Assembly: GCA_910586385.1 (NCBI GenBank)
Contig: CAJUGX010000005.1
Span: 46,411 to 110,410 of the forward strand
Source of the DNA: an uncultured Christensenella sp.
GTDB lineage: Bacteria > Bacillota > Clostridia > Christensenellales > UBA1242
Direction of reading: 5' to 3'
DNA length: 64,000 nucleotides
Under the pieces are notes generated by a model. The model ran no database searches. It worked only from the letters and a program-made list of their open reading frames with translations, and was not told the origin of the DNA. The translations under genes and the position numbers were made by a program. Below, piece after piece: positions 1-8,635 of this stretch (the first letter of the stretch is position 1; every line of letters begins with the position of its first letter).

Positions 1-390
1 TTCATGTCTGCAATAAAAAAAGAAGGCATAAAGACCGTGGTTGCACCAAACTTCATGCCACTGCGATATCAGACAAACCTCATGGGTGAAGAGAATTATT
101 TCAAAAGAAGCATAAATGGCGAAACCGACAAGAAAATGCTTGACGACATCCTTGAAAAAGTTGAAGAGAAACACAATCGCCAGCAGTTTGCAATAACAAA
201 CAAATTTACATACACCTTGCTTCGTTATTGCCACCACTTTGACGGTTGCAAGTTTGATTATGACAGCATAAGAGAACAATCAGTCATCACCTTGTCAAAA
301 GAAAACTCACCACAAGACAACATCATTCAAGACATTGACAAAATCTGCAAGTCAAGCCTCGGATTGAAAGAAGCGGACAAACAGAAATAA
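1..390 (+). CDS. Unrecognised protein, probably 3' end of a longer gene
   Basis: The reading frame is open from the first base of the window to a TAA at 388-390. An ATG lies at position 4, but there is no room to see a ribosome binding site, so this is probably the C-terminal part (about 129 residues) of a protein that begins outside. The sequence is soluble-looking, charged and without membrane segments or a motif I recognise. It contains a short aromatic stretch (RYCHHFDGCKFDYDSI) and ends in a Lys-rich tail. A hairpin with a T-run follows directly, so the gene ends its transcription unit. No function can be assigned. Confidence 0.55.
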   Translation, partial: FMSAIKKEGIKTVVAPNFMPLRYQTNLMGEENYFKRSINGETDKKMLDDILEKVEEKHNRQQFAITNKFTYTLLRYCHHFDGCKFDYDSIREQSVITLSKENSPQDNIIQDIDKICKSSLGLKEADKQK

Positions 391-415
391 CCTCAATTCC
401 CAAAATAAAAACAAT

Positions 416-452
416 AAAACCTAAACCAAATATTGGCTCAGGTTTTATTTTT
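416..452 (+). terminator. Rho-independent terminator
   Basis: An AAAACCT...AGGTTTT hairpin with an inner CCAA/TTGG pair is followed by ATTTTT, 26 bases after the stop of the first gene. Confidence 0.75.
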
Positions 453-506
453 GACTTCATACTTTCTCAACCACAAAAGGAACGATTAACATAGCACCCA
501 ATACAA

Positions 507-1340
507 TTACTGTTTGTATTTTATAATTTTTTCAACAATAACACCCACTCGTTCTTTTGCCAAATTCAAATAATTTTCTATTTTCATGTCGTCATATTTT
601 CTTGGCTCTCCGCAACTAAGTCTATGAAGCTCAAGCATTATCACATTTTTATAATTTGTTTTAGCAAGTTTTTCGCAAATTTTTTCAAAATCTATTTTTC
701 CATCAAAAGGTATCATATGTAAATCACGAGTATAATCATAACCATATTCCCAATCCATCAAATTATCATGCAAGTGAATGGCTAAAATTCTATCTCCATA
801 TTTTTCTAAAATGTCAAAATCAGGTCGATAAAGATTGTGATGTCCAGCATCATAACATAGTCCAAGCCACTCAGAATCGATGTTATCCAATAAATAAGTA
901 AAATGTTCAAAGTTTGGAGCATCCAAATTTTCTAGAGCAATTTTTACTTTGTTTTTCTTTGCCACTTCCAAAATCTTATTCATACAATCAATTGCATGTT
1001 GTGTTGGTGGTAAAGCCAAATCAGATGCACCACCCTCAGTCCCATGCAATACTGCAATATGAATATCGTGTTTTGCACATAATTGAATTTGTCTTATAAC
1101 ATCTTCAACATATTCTTTATTACTTTCACCTTTTGCCCACAAGTCGTCAGCATATCTATTGTTCAAGTGAACATAAGGAATTTTTAAGCCTTGTTTTTTT
1201 GCTTCTAAAATTGCATTTTCTTCACCACCAACCTTAAAAGCAATCATAATATTATTAAAGCCCGCTTTCTTAACATTAGTGCATATTTCCGAAATATTAT
1301 TCCCACATTCGTTGTTAGAGTTAATTCCAACTTCAAACAT
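507..1340 (-). CDS. Sugar phosphate isomerase/epimerase family protein (TIM barrel)
   Basis: The 277-residue protein has the xylose-isomerase-like/AP endonuclease 2 TIM-barrel pattern: VLHGTEGG in the middle, ALENLDAP, the metal-site segment GLCYDAGHHN and the late strand ILAIHLHDN. Histidine, aspartate and glutamate residues at these places are the usual divalent metal ligands of the family. It should be a cytosolic enzyme acting on a sugar or sugar phosphate, but the substrate cannot be read from the sequence. The start is supported by GGAGGGG about six bases upstream. It stands alone on the minus strand, downstream of plsC, separated by a short gap. A hexulose-6-phosphate epimerase or IolE-like role is possible. 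Confidence 0.8.
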   Translation of the reverse strand: MFEVGINSNNECGNNISEICTNVKKAGFNNIMIAFKVGGEENAILEAKKQGLKIPYVHLNNRYADDLWAKGESNKEYVEDVIRQIQLCAKHDIHIAVLHGTEGGASDLALPPTQHAIDCMNKILEVAKKNKVKIALENLDAPNFEHFTYLLDNIDSEWLGLCYDAGHHNLYRPDFDILEKYGDRILAIHLHDNLMDWEYGYDYTRDLHMIPFDGKIDFEKICEKLAKTNYKNVIMLELHRLSCGEPRKYDDMKIENYLNLAKERVGVIVEKIIKYKQ

Positions 1341-1398
1341 AATTTCCCCTCCAAATAATATAATAAATCATTTTCGCAAATTTCAAAATTTGTAGGCC

Positions 1399-2043
1399 CT
1401 ACTTGCGTTTTTTCTTTGCTTTCTTTGCGTCCCTACTCTTTTTCTCTTCCTTCTTTTTCCCTTGCACGCCAGTTTCAATCATCTTTTCTCGGATGATTTT
1501 GTTTGCTGCTTGCAACGCTGGCTCATCAAGTCTCTGTCCATAAAACTCTGAAAGCTCAAAAGGCTTTCCAACATAATAAACACTACGTCTAAAAAGCTTT
1601 GGTCTGTTTCTTATCCAAATAGGCACAATTGGTGTCTGTGTTTTGACAGCAATAAGTGACACCCCACTCTTAATTTCTCCCAGCACCTCTTCATCGTTTA
1701 CAAGCCTCGTCCCCTCTGGAAAAATGAAGAGTTGTTTCCCTTCTTTCAAAAACTTCATGCAGTTCTTGATGGCAGTGATGTCATTTGCTTCTCTGTCGAT
1801 AGGAAATGCACCAACCCCCCTCATAAACCAATTCATAAACTTGCCTTCAAAAAGTTCTTTCTTTGCCAAAAATCTAGGCTTCTTGAAATTGTATACATTA
1901 TACAAAACCGCATCCCAATTTGAATAATGATTGCAACAAAGAATAACCTTCCCTTTTGGGATATTTCTCTTTCCCACAATCCAAGTTGGATGAGTAATCA
2001 AAAGCGGAAAAAACAAAATAATTCTTGCAATCCACAAAATCAT
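1399..2043 (-). CDS. plsC: 1-acyl-sn-glycerol-3-phosphate acyltransferase
   Basis: The 214-residue protein belongs to the PlsC/LPLAT family. The catalytic H(X)4D motif is present as NHYSNWD (about residues 38-44) and the glycerophosphate-binding motif as FPEGTR (about residues 109-114). A hydrophobic N-terminal segment (LWIARIILFFPLLI) should anchor it to the inner face of the membrane, and the C-terminus is a Lys/Arg-rich tail. The family transfers an acyl chain to the sn-2 position of lysophosphatidic acid to make phosphatidic acid for phospholipid synthesis. AGGAGG precedes the ATG. It lies 10 bases behind the flavoprotein gene and is probably in the same operon (ytfI to plsC). Confidence 0.92.
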   Translation of the reverse strand: MILWIARIILFFPLLITHPTWIVGKRNIPKGKVILCCNHYSNWDAVLYNVYNFKKPRFLAKKELFEGKFMNWFMRGVGAFPIDREANDITAIKNCMKFLKEGKQLFIFPEGTRLVNDEEVLGEIKSGVSLIAVKTQTPIVPIWIRNRPKLFRRSVYYVGKPFELSEFYGQRLDEPALQAANKIIREKMIETGVQGKKKEEKKSRDAKKAKKKRK

Positions 2044-2053
2044 ATCTTACCTC

Positions 2054-3271
2054 CTAAAATCCAGCAATCCCTTTTGCACAAGCATATGCAGTTGCCCATG
2101 CAATTTGAAGATTAAATCCACCAGTAAAAGCATCGACATCCAAAACTTCGCCCAGAAAATACAATCCACTTACAATTTTGCTTTCAAAGGTCTTTGGATT
2201 TACCTCCGAAAGCGACACGCCTCCACTTGTAACAATGCCCGCATCCAAATCATAAAGACCACCATACTTCAACTTAAAATTCTTAAGTCCCAAAAGTATT
2301 CTTTGTCTTTCTTCTTTTGTTACATCATGTATCTTCTTGTTTTCATCAAGCCCAATCGCCTTTGCAAAAACTTCCGCAACTGACTTTTGCAACAATCCCT
2401 TAAGCACAGTCTTGAGATCTTTGTTTTTGTTTTCTTCAAAGTCTCGAAGTAGCCTCTGATCAAGTTGTTTTTCACCAAGAGCAGGCTTGAAGTCAATCGC
2501 CAGTTCAACATTCTTCGCCCTGTTGATAAGACACGACATTGTCAGCACAATTGGTCCAGAAATTCCTTTGTCCGTGAAAAGCATCTCACCAAATTGTCCC
2601 AACCTCTTGCCATCAGCGACAGCATTAAGTTGAACATTTCTGAGCGACACGCCTTGCAAATTTTTGATAAACCAATCCTTGACAACAATTGGACAAAGCG
2701 ATGGCTTTATCTCTTCTATTGTATGAGAGAAACTCCTCGCAATTTTATACCCATCTCCGTCGCTTCCTGTCGAAGAATAACTCTTTCCGCCAGTCGCAAC
2801 AATCACCTTGTCAAACTCATGTTTTCCATCTTCCGCAGAAACGACAAACTTGTCATCCTCAGTCTTATCAACTTTTGAGACCGCATTGCAAAGTGAAAAC
2901 TCAACTCCTTGACAATGCCCTCTTTCAAGCACTCTTATCACATCGCTCGACTTGTCACTCAAAGGAAAAACCCTGTTTCCTCTCTCAACTTTTGTCTTGA
3001 GTCCAAGTCCTTCGAAAAATGCCACACAATCTTCACTCGAAAAACCATAGAGAGCACTTCTCAAAAACTTCTCGCCACGCACAACATTTTTCAAAAAATC
3101 ATCGACTGGGCACAGGTTTGTCAAATTACATCGCCCCTTTCCAGTTATGAAAAGTTTTTTGCCAACCTTTTCATTCTTGTCGAAAATGGTGACATCGAAC
3201 CCTTTCTGACAGAGCAATCCTCCAACAAAAAGCCCCGATGCACCCCCTCCAATAACTGCAATTTTCTCCAT
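2054..3271 (-). CDS. YhiN/HI0933-family FAD-dependent oxidoreductase
   Basis: The 405-residue flavoprotein starts with a Rossmann dinucleotide-binding motif IAVIGGGASG, followed by GKGRCNLTN and the ATGGKSYSSTGSDGDGY signature of the HI0933 (YhiN, BaiN-like) family. The end carries GLYFLGEVLDVDAFTGGFN, typical of the FAD-binding C-terminal part. The reaction is not established for most members; flavin reduction of an unknown substrate is a family-level inference. I start at the ATG at 3271 because AAAGGA lies eight bases upstream; a longer frame from 3298 lacks a ribosome site. The gene is directly adjacent to rluB, which fits the common rluB/yhiN pairing in Clostridia. Confidence 0.85.
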   Translation of the reverse strand: MEKIAVIGGGASGLFVGGLLCQKGFDVTIFDKNEKVGKKLFITGKGRCNLTNLCPVDDFLKNVVRGEKFLRSALYGFSSEDCVAFFEGLGLKTKVERGNRVFPLSDKSSDVIRVLERGHCQGVEFSLCNAVSKVDKTEDDKFVVSAEDGKHEFDKVIVATGGKSYSSTGSDGDGYKIARSFSHTIEEIKPSLCPIVVKDWFIKNLQGVSLRNVQLNAVADGKRLGQFGEMLFTDKGISGPIVLTMSCLINRAKNVELAIDFKPALGEKQLDQRLLRDFEENKNKDLKTVLKGLLQKSVAEVFAKAIGLDENKKIHDVTKEERQRILLGLKNFKLKYGGLYDLDAGIVTSGGVSLSEVNPKTFESKIVSGLYFLGEVLDVDAFTGGFNLQIAWATAYACAKGIAGF

Positions 3272-3272
3272 A

Positions 3273-3989
3273 TCAGATTCCTTTCTTGAAAAATGCAATT
3301 TCTTTCTCAGTCATCGGTTTTGTCCTTCCTCTATAAAGACCACCAAGATGCACCTCACCTATTCTTACACGCTTGAGAAGTTTGATGTCTTTTCCAATCG
3401 CTTCAAACATCCTTCTCACTTGATGATTTTGCCCTTCATCAATCACAACAGAGACCTTGCTCCACTTTCCATCATATCCAAGGAGTTTAACCCTTGCAGT
3501 TGGCATACGTTCACCATCAATCACAACACCTTTGCGAAGCACAGCCAAATCACCTTCTTTGACTTCACCCTCAGCAGTGACAATGTACTCTTTCTCAAAG
3601 TGGTATTTTGGGTGAGTGACAATATTTGCAAATTCACCATCATTTGTCAAAAGGATAAGCCCTTCCGTGTCATAATCAAGTCTTCCAACATTGAAAAGCC
3701 TCACATCCTTGTTTTCAACCAAATCAAAAATGGTTTTTCTTCCTCTCTCATCACTCGCCGTGCAAGCATAACCCTTAGGCTTGTTCATCTTTAGGTAGAA
3801 AAATTGTGATGGCAACTTTACCGCATTTCCATCCACCTCAACTTTGTCAGATTTTTCGTTGACAACAGTTGAAAGATTTGACACAACTTTTCCATTGACA
3901 GACACCCTGCCTGCCAAAATAATCTCTTCACATTTTCTTCTTGATGCAATTCCACAAGAACTCAAAAACTTGTTAAGTCTCATACTCAT
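3273..3989 (-). CDS. rluB: rRNA pseudouridine synthase, RsuA/RluB family
   Basis: The 238-residue protein has an N-terminal S4 RNA-binding domain (RLNKFLSSCGIASRRKCEE, residues 4-22) followed by a RsuA/RluB catalytic domain with KPKGYACT and the catalytic aspartate motif GRLDYDTEGLILLTNDGE. RluB isomerises a uridine in helix 89-90 of 23S rRNA (E. coli U2605); the closely related RsuA acts on 16S rRNA, and the split is not certain from sequence alone. AGAGGA precedes the start; ATG codons at 3989 and 3983 are both possible. It belongs to the minus-strand run ytfI-ytfJ-dacF-rluB-yhiN-plsC. Confidence 0.9.
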   Translation of the reverse strand: MSMRLNKFLSSCGIASRRKCEEIILAGRVSVNGKVVSNLSTVVNEKSDKVEVDGNAVKLPSQFFYLKMNKPKGYACTASDERGRKTIFDLVENKDVRLFNVGRLDYDTEGLILLTNDGEFANIVTHPKYHFEKEYIVTAEGEVKEGDLAVLRKGVVIDGERMPTARVKLLGYDGKWSKVSVVIDEGQNHQVRRMFEAIGKDIKLLKRVRIGEVHLGGLYRGRTKPMTEKEIAFFKKGI

Positions 3990-4034
3990 AAAAAAATCCT
4001 CTTTTGTGTCAAAAACTACAAAAGAGGAAAATTT

Positions 4035-5177
4035 CTACCATTCAGCAAAAAAGTCTTTCATTCTCTGTAGCAATGACTTTGGTTTTATATCTTCTATTGT
4101 AAAGATTTTTTCTGAAAATAGCAAGTCATTGCCCAAAAATATTTCTGCCGTTCCAATCTCTTCATCTTTTTTCATCGGTGCTTCAACTTCTTTTGGATAA
4201 GAATATTCAAACCTGAGATTATCTCTTTCCTTTTCGGTAAGCGGATAAACAAACTCTCCTTTTGTCCCAATCTTCGCTTTTTCCTTTGCACCATTAAGCA
4301 CTGAGATTTCTTTGTCTATCTCATAAAACTCTGGCAAGTTGTAAAGTTTGTACATTGATGCACACGTTTTCAAAAGCGTTGCACTTTCCTCAAACATAGG
4401 TCCGCAGTTGAGCACAACACAGACAAGTTTCATTCCATCTTTGTCGACTGCAGAAACAAGACATCTTCCTGCATCGTCCGTGAATCCAGTTTTGACCCCA
4501 ATACAATCCTCCAAGGTGAAGAGCAATTTGTTTTTGTTTCTCAAATATCTATTTTCACCCTTTCCGTTGACAATTTTTGTGTTCTTGGTTGAAACAATTT
4601 CTCTGAAAGTATCATTTTCAAGAGCGTAAGCAGTGATTCTCGCCAAATCATATGCAGTTGTATAATGCCCATCTGCATCAAGCCCATGGGTGTTTGCAAA
4701 GTGCGTGTTTTTCACACCAATTTCTTTCGCCAAATCATTCATAAGAGTGACAAACTCACTTGTTGAGCCTCCAACATGCTCCGCAATGGCAACCGAAGCA
4801 TCGTTTCCAGAGATAAGCATAAGAGCATACAGCAAATCTCTAGTCGAATATTCATCTCCTTCCCTAAGATAAAGAGACGTACCAGGCACACCAATTGCTT
4901 TGTTTGAAACAACAAACTTCTTATCCAAATCCTTGCAGTTTTCAATCGCAGTGATTGCAGTCATAATCTTTGTGGTGCTTGCCATAGGAAGTTTTTGATT
5001 GTGATTCTTGCAATAAAGTATCCGTCCAGTTTTTCCTTCAATGACCGCACAAGACTTTGCCGACGTCTGCATCGCAAAACATGACTTCGCCCCAAGACAG
5101 CTTACTCCCAAAAGCAAAAAAGCAAGGCAAAGCGAAAAGATGATTGAATCAGAAAAAATCCGTTTAAGCTTCTTCAT
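4035..5177 (-). CDS. dacF: D-alanyl-D-alanine carboxypeptidase (DacF-type)
   Basis: The 380-residue protein has a signal peptide (KKLKRIF then a hydrophobic stretch ending near CFA) and the three penicillin-binding motifs of serine D,D-carboxypeptidases: STTK (nucleophile), SGN, and KTG in GVKTGFTDDAGR. The C-terminal beta domain (about the last 100 residues) is the PBP5-type C domain. The enzyme trims the terminal D-alanine of peptidoglycan stem peptides outside the membrane. In Firmicutes dacF is often linked to sporulation, which fits its position behind ytfJ. I chose the ATG at 5177 with AAGGGTG upstream; this overlaps the end of ytfJ by 14 bases. A GTG at 5186 is less likely. Confidence 0.92.
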   Translation of the reverse strand: MKKLKRIFSDSIIFSLCLAFLLLGVSCLGAKSCFAMQTSAKSCAVIEGKTGRILYCKNHNQKLPMASTTKIMTAITAIENCKDLDKKFVVSNKAIGVPGTSLYLREGDEYSTRDLLYALMLISGNDASVAIAEHVGGSTSEFVTLMNDLAKEIGVKNTHFANTHGLDADGHYTTAYDLARITAYALENDTFREIVSTKNTKIVNGKGENRYLRNKNKLLFTLEDCIGVKTGFTDDAGRCLVSAVDKDGMKLVCVVLNCGPMFEESATLLKTCASMYKLYNLPEFYEIDKEISVLNGAKEKAKIGTKGEFVYPLTEKERDNLRFEYSYPKEVEAPMKKDEEIGTAEIFLGNDLLFSEKIFTIEDIKPKSLLQRMKDFFAEW

Positions 5178-5580
5178 CTTCGTCACCCTTCTCTTCTTTG
5201 CTGTCTTTTTCCAATTTCGCCAAAAGCGAGTTGAACATATTCAGCACAGTCTGATAGAGAGTCTTGTTTTCAACATTGACGAAATCAACCTCACCACTTT
5301 GCTTTATGATAAGAAACCCAACAGGGCTGACACTCATTCCACCGCTGCTTCCACCGCTCATAGGAAAATGATTTGCCACTCTTCTTGCAGAAAGGTCAGC
5401 ATACTCACCTCCACCAACAACAAATCCCACAGTCACTTTTGAAATCGGAATGATTGTTGTATCATCTGGAGTAACAATGCTTTCTCCGATTATTGTGCTT
5501 GAATCTACAATGGTTTTAATTTTGTCAACTGCACTTGAAATCAAATCAGTTATTGAAGTTGAATTTGTGTATACTTTCAT
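5164..5580 (-). CDS. ytfJ: GerW-family sporulation protein YtfJ
   Basis: The 138-residue protein is a YtfJ/GerW family member: central PDDTTIIPISKVTVGFVVGGGEY, then a Gly/Ser-rich loop (FPMSGGSSGGMSVSPVGFLII) and a Glu/Lys tail. In Bacillus the family is made under sporulation control and affects germination; biochemistry is unknown. AGGGGGA precedes the ATG. It lies between the DUF2953 gene and dacF, the same order as ytfI-ytfJ of Bacillus subtilis, and is translationally coupled to dacF. Confidence 0.9.
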   Translation of the reverse strand: MKVYTNSTSITDLISSAVDKIKTIVDSSTIIGESIVTPDDTTIIPISKVTVGFVVGGGEYADLSARRVANHFPMSGGSSGGMSVSPVGFLIIKQSGEVDFVNVENKTLYQTVLNMFNSLLAKLEKDSKEEKGDEDEEA

Positions 5581-5638
5581 AAAATCCCCCTATATATTGT
5601 GTGTTATGCAACATATTACACTTTTTATAGCGTAATAC

Positions 5639-6214
5639 TCAATCGGTAGTTATGATAACCGAATAAAGAAAAGAATATGCAACATCAAACAAAGAAATTG
5701 AAATCTGACTCACTGCAGCCATTTCAAAAACCTCTTTGTTGTAAGAAACCGTGTCATAAACACAAAACGACGCAGTCGGTTTTTTCGACTTCAAAAAGAG
5801 GAAAAAGAATGAGAAAACTTGATTTATAAAACCGCACAACATCGAACTCGCAAAGGCATCCCCTACACCAATGTTGTAGAAAATATACAATTTTTTCAAT
5901 TTGACTTTGTCCATCATTTGTTTTCCAAACTCTTCCACAACTTCAAACTTTTCACTTTGAAATTGAAGTTGCTCAGCCTTAGTTTCCTTTTCATTTTGAA
6001 GTTCGATATACCCGCCATGAAATGAAAAGATATAATAAATAACTTTCTTTTTGAAAAGAAAAAGTGCCACCACTCCCCTGTTGTAAATAGGATTGTATGA
6101 CAACCTCACCTCAGCAAACACAGGGAAAACCAAAAGCAAAATGATAAACATGGGTATCAAAAAATAAAGAGAATTTTTCCAGTCCATAAACCTAGTGTGT
6201 AAATTTTTGCGCAA
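5639..6214 (-). CDS. ytfI: DUF2953 membrane-associated protein (YtfI-like)
   Basis: The 191-residue protein has a hydrophobic N-terminal segment (LYFLIPMFIILLLVFPVF) followed by a beta-rich part and the family-typical segment YNIGVGDAFASSMLCGFINQ. It is the DUF2953 family that accompanies ytfJ in spore formers. The function is unknown; location next to ytfJ suggests a spore-envelope or membrane role. First gene of the minus-strand run that reaches plsC; the start codon region lacks an obvious strong ribosome site, so the start is less certain than the product. Confidence 0.75.
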   Translation of the reverse strand: MRKNLHTRFMDWKNSLYFLIPMFIILLLVFPVFAEVRLSYNPIYNRGVVALFLFKKKVIYYIFSFHGGYIELQNEKETKAEQLQFQSEKFEVVEEFGKQMMDKVKLKKLYIFYNIGVGDAFASSMLCGFINQVFSFFFLFLKSKKPTASFCVYDTVSYNKEVFEMAAVSQISISLFDVAYSFLYSVIITTD

Positions 6215-6312
6215 ATTTACTCAATCGCATCGAAACAATTTTAATTTTGTTGAAAAATTATTATGAAAAAAATTTTTTATGAGTTAAAATAAATTTCGAA
6301 AAGGAGATTTTT

Positions 6313-7827
6313 ATGGCAAAGAAAACCAAGGCAAAAGCCCCAGAAAACAAAATTTGCTTTGACAACGAGTTGTACCTCAAACTTCAAAGCGAAAATATCA
6401 ACAAGAGAATCAAAAAGTTCCACAACAAACTTTATCTTGAATTTGGTGGAAAAATCTTTGATGACCTCCATGCAGCAAGAGTTCTTCCAGGATTTGACCC
6501 AAACATCAAAATCAAACTTCTTCAAAAGATGAAGGACAAGGCAGAAATCGTATTTTGCATCAGTTCAAACGACATTGAGAAAAACAAAATCCGCGCTGAC
6601 CTTGGCATAAGTTATGACAATGAAGTCCTCAGACTCGTTGACAACATGAGATCTTTGGGACTTTACATATCTGCATTTGTTATCACCCTTTACAAGGGAC
6701 AACCAAGTGCAACAAAATTTGCTAAAAAACTCGAACAGCATGGTGAAAGAGTCTATTTCCACACATATACAAAGGGGTATCCAAACGAAGTAGATGTGAT
6801 TGTTTCTGACGAAGGATATGGCGCAAACCCTTTTGTCGAAACCACTCGCCCACTCGTTATAGTTACAGCACCAGGACCATCAAGTGGAAAACTTGCAACC
6901 TGCCTTTCTCAGCTCTATCACGAACATAAGCGTGGCATAAAAGCTGGTTATGCAAAGTTTGAGACATTCCCTGTTTGGAATTTACCACTCAAACATCCAG
7001 TAAACATCGCCTATGAAGCCGCAACAGCAGACCTTCAAGACGTAAACCAAATCGATCCATATCATTTCAACGCATATGGCACTTTGACAGTAAACTACAA
7101 CAGAGACATCGCTGTTTTTCCTGTTCTTAAAGAGATCTTGCACAGAATCTCAAACAAAGACATTTACAAATCTCCAACAGATATGGGCGTAAACATGATT
7201 GCCCCTGCAATTGTTGATGACAATCTCGCAAAACTTGCAGCAAAAAAAGAAGTTTTGAGGCGTTATTATAGAGCAGAATGCGATTTCAAGCGTGGACAAA
7301 CATCTTATGAAACCCTTGAGAGAAACAAATCTCTTGCTGGAGAAGTTGGAGCGACAGAAAAACTCTTCCCCGTGATTGAAGTTGCAAAGAAAGCCGCAAA
7401 AGAAAGCGGCTATCCTTGCGTATCTCTCGAACTTCCAAATGGAGAAATAGTAACAGGAAAGACAAAAACCGTCGTTTCAGCTGCCGCTGCGGTTGTTCTC
7501 AATGCACTCAGGACTTTGGCTGGACTTGGTGACGACTTCGACATCATCACAGATGACATTTTGCTCCCAATCGTTCAATACAGAACAAAAGTTCTCAAAT
7601 CTCAAAGTAGCATCTTGACAATTGATGATGTTATGGTCGCCCTTTCAATCTGCACGAACAAAAATGAAAAAGCAAAAACCGCAATGGAACGCATTGGAGA
7701 ACTTAATGGTTGCGACGCACACTGCACATTCATAATGTCTACAAATGAAGAACAAACACTCAAAAAGATGAGCATCAACATTACTTGCGAGCCAGTCTTC
7801 TTAAACTCAAATCTTTTTGAAAACTAA
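6313..7827 (+). CDS. DUF1846 domain protein (UPF0371 family)
   Basis: The 504-residue protein matches the DUF1846 family over its whole length: N-terminal CFDNELYLKLQSENI, then LEFGGKIFDDLHAARVLPGF, ANPFVETTRPLVIVTAPGPSSGKL with a P-loop-like GPSSGK, and the Ala-rich VVSAAAAVVLNALRTLAGL near the end. Members are cytosolic; a structure is known but the reaction is not. AAGGAG lies eight bases before the ATG. It is a single-gene transcription unit divergent from ytfI and closed by a strong terminator. Confidence 0.88.
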   Translation: MAKKTKAKAPENKICFDNELYLKLQSENINKRIKKFHNKLYLEFGGKIFDDLHAARVLPGFDPNIKIKLLQKMKDKAEIVFCISSNDIEKNKIRADLGISYDNEVLRLVDNMRSLGLYISAFVITLYKGQPSATKFAKKLEQHGERVYFHTYTKGYPNEVDVIVSDEGYGANPFVETTRPLVIVTAPGPSSGKLATCLSQLYHEHKRGIKAGYAKFETFPVWNLPLKHPVNIAYEAATADLQDVNQIDPYHFNAYGTLTVNYNRDIAVFPVLKEILHRISNKDIYKSPTDMGVNMIAPAIVDDNLAKLAAKKEVLRRYYRAECDFKRGQTSYETLERNKSLAGEVGATEKLFPVIEVAKKAAKESGYPCVSLELPNGEIVTGKTKTVVSAAAAVVLNALRTLAGLGDDFDIITDDILLPIVQYRTKVLKSQSSILTIDDVMVALSICTNKNEKAKTAMERIGELNGCDAHCTFIMSTNEEQTLKKMSINITCEPVFLNSNLFEN

Positions 7828-7842
7828 AACACAAATCAAAAT

Positions 7843-7869
7843 AAAAAACAGCCAATTGGCTGTTTTTTT
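7843..7869 (+). terminator. Rho-independent terminator
   Basis: AAAAAACAGCC and GGCTGTTTTTTT form a near-perfect hairpin right after the DUF1846 gene and before the convergent murI. The A-run on the left lets it work on both strands. Confidence 0.9.
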
Positions 7870-7886
7870 CATGTCCTTCCAACCTA

Positions 7887-8603
7887 TCATCCTGAGACAA
7901 AATAATGCCAGAGTTTCGCCCACATATCATCGTTTCGAGATGTAACAATCTTGACAGAATACCCTCCACATTCTTCGCCCAAGATTGATTTCAATCTTCT
8001 TGCAACACCATTTGCACTGTCAAAGACACTGACACCCGGCAAAATCTCTTCAATCATATCTTTCACCGCAACATAATGCGTACACCCAAGCACCAACGCT
8101 TTTGCATCAAGTCCGCCAAGTTCTGCCCTAAGGTATCCCTCAATCATTGACAAATCATCCAAATGTTCGTCAATCAGTGTTGCCAAATCAGGCATCATTT
8201 TACACCTTATATTGGGAAACTTTGAAATCAATTTGTTGTATTTTATCGTCACTTCAGTGCCAAGCACAACAATCTCGTCTTCTCGATATTTTCCCAAAGC
8301 AACCTTGATTGCTGGCACCGTTCCAACAAACTCGACATCTGCAAAGGACTCTCTACACGAGTCAATGCATGCAGAAGTCAAAGTATTGCATGCAATCACA
8401 ACAACATCAAACTCAAAACTCTTTCTTATTTCTTTCAAATTCCGCAGAGTTTCGTCAATCAAAAAATCATTACTTTTACTCCCATACGGAAGATTTTTGT
8501 TGTCACAAAACATCAAAAAATTCCCATTTGGACAAACTCTCAAACACTCTTTAAGGATGTTTATTCCGCCACTACCACTGTCAATCAAAAGAACATTTTT
8601 CAC
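7887..8603 (-). CDS. murI: Glutamate racemase
   Basis: The 238-residue protein interconverts L- and D-glutamate for peptidoglycan. Both catalytic cysteines are visible, in VVIACNTLTSA (about residue 72) and LVLGCTHY (about residue 172), plus the substrate-site DSGSGG at residues 8-13 and PYGSK. It is slightly shorter than the usual 260-270 residues. Translation seems to start at GTG (8603), without a strong ribosome site. It lies 32 bases downstream of gpr on the same strand and is probably cotranscribed. Confidence 0.9.
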   Translation of the reverse strand: MKNVLLIDSGSGGINILKECLRVCPNGNFLMFCDNKNLPYGSKSNDFLIDETLRNLKEIRKSFEFDVVVIACNTLTSACIDSCRESFADVEFVGTVPAIKVALGKYREDEIVVLGTEVTIKYNKLISKFPNIRCKMMPDLATLIDEHLDDLSMIEGYLRAELGGLDAKALVLGCTHYVAVKDMIEEILPGVSVFDSANGVARRLKSILGEECGGYSVKIVTSRNDDMWAKLWHYFVSG

Positions 8604-8635
8604 ACTTCATATATATGAAATCTTCCAAAAAATTT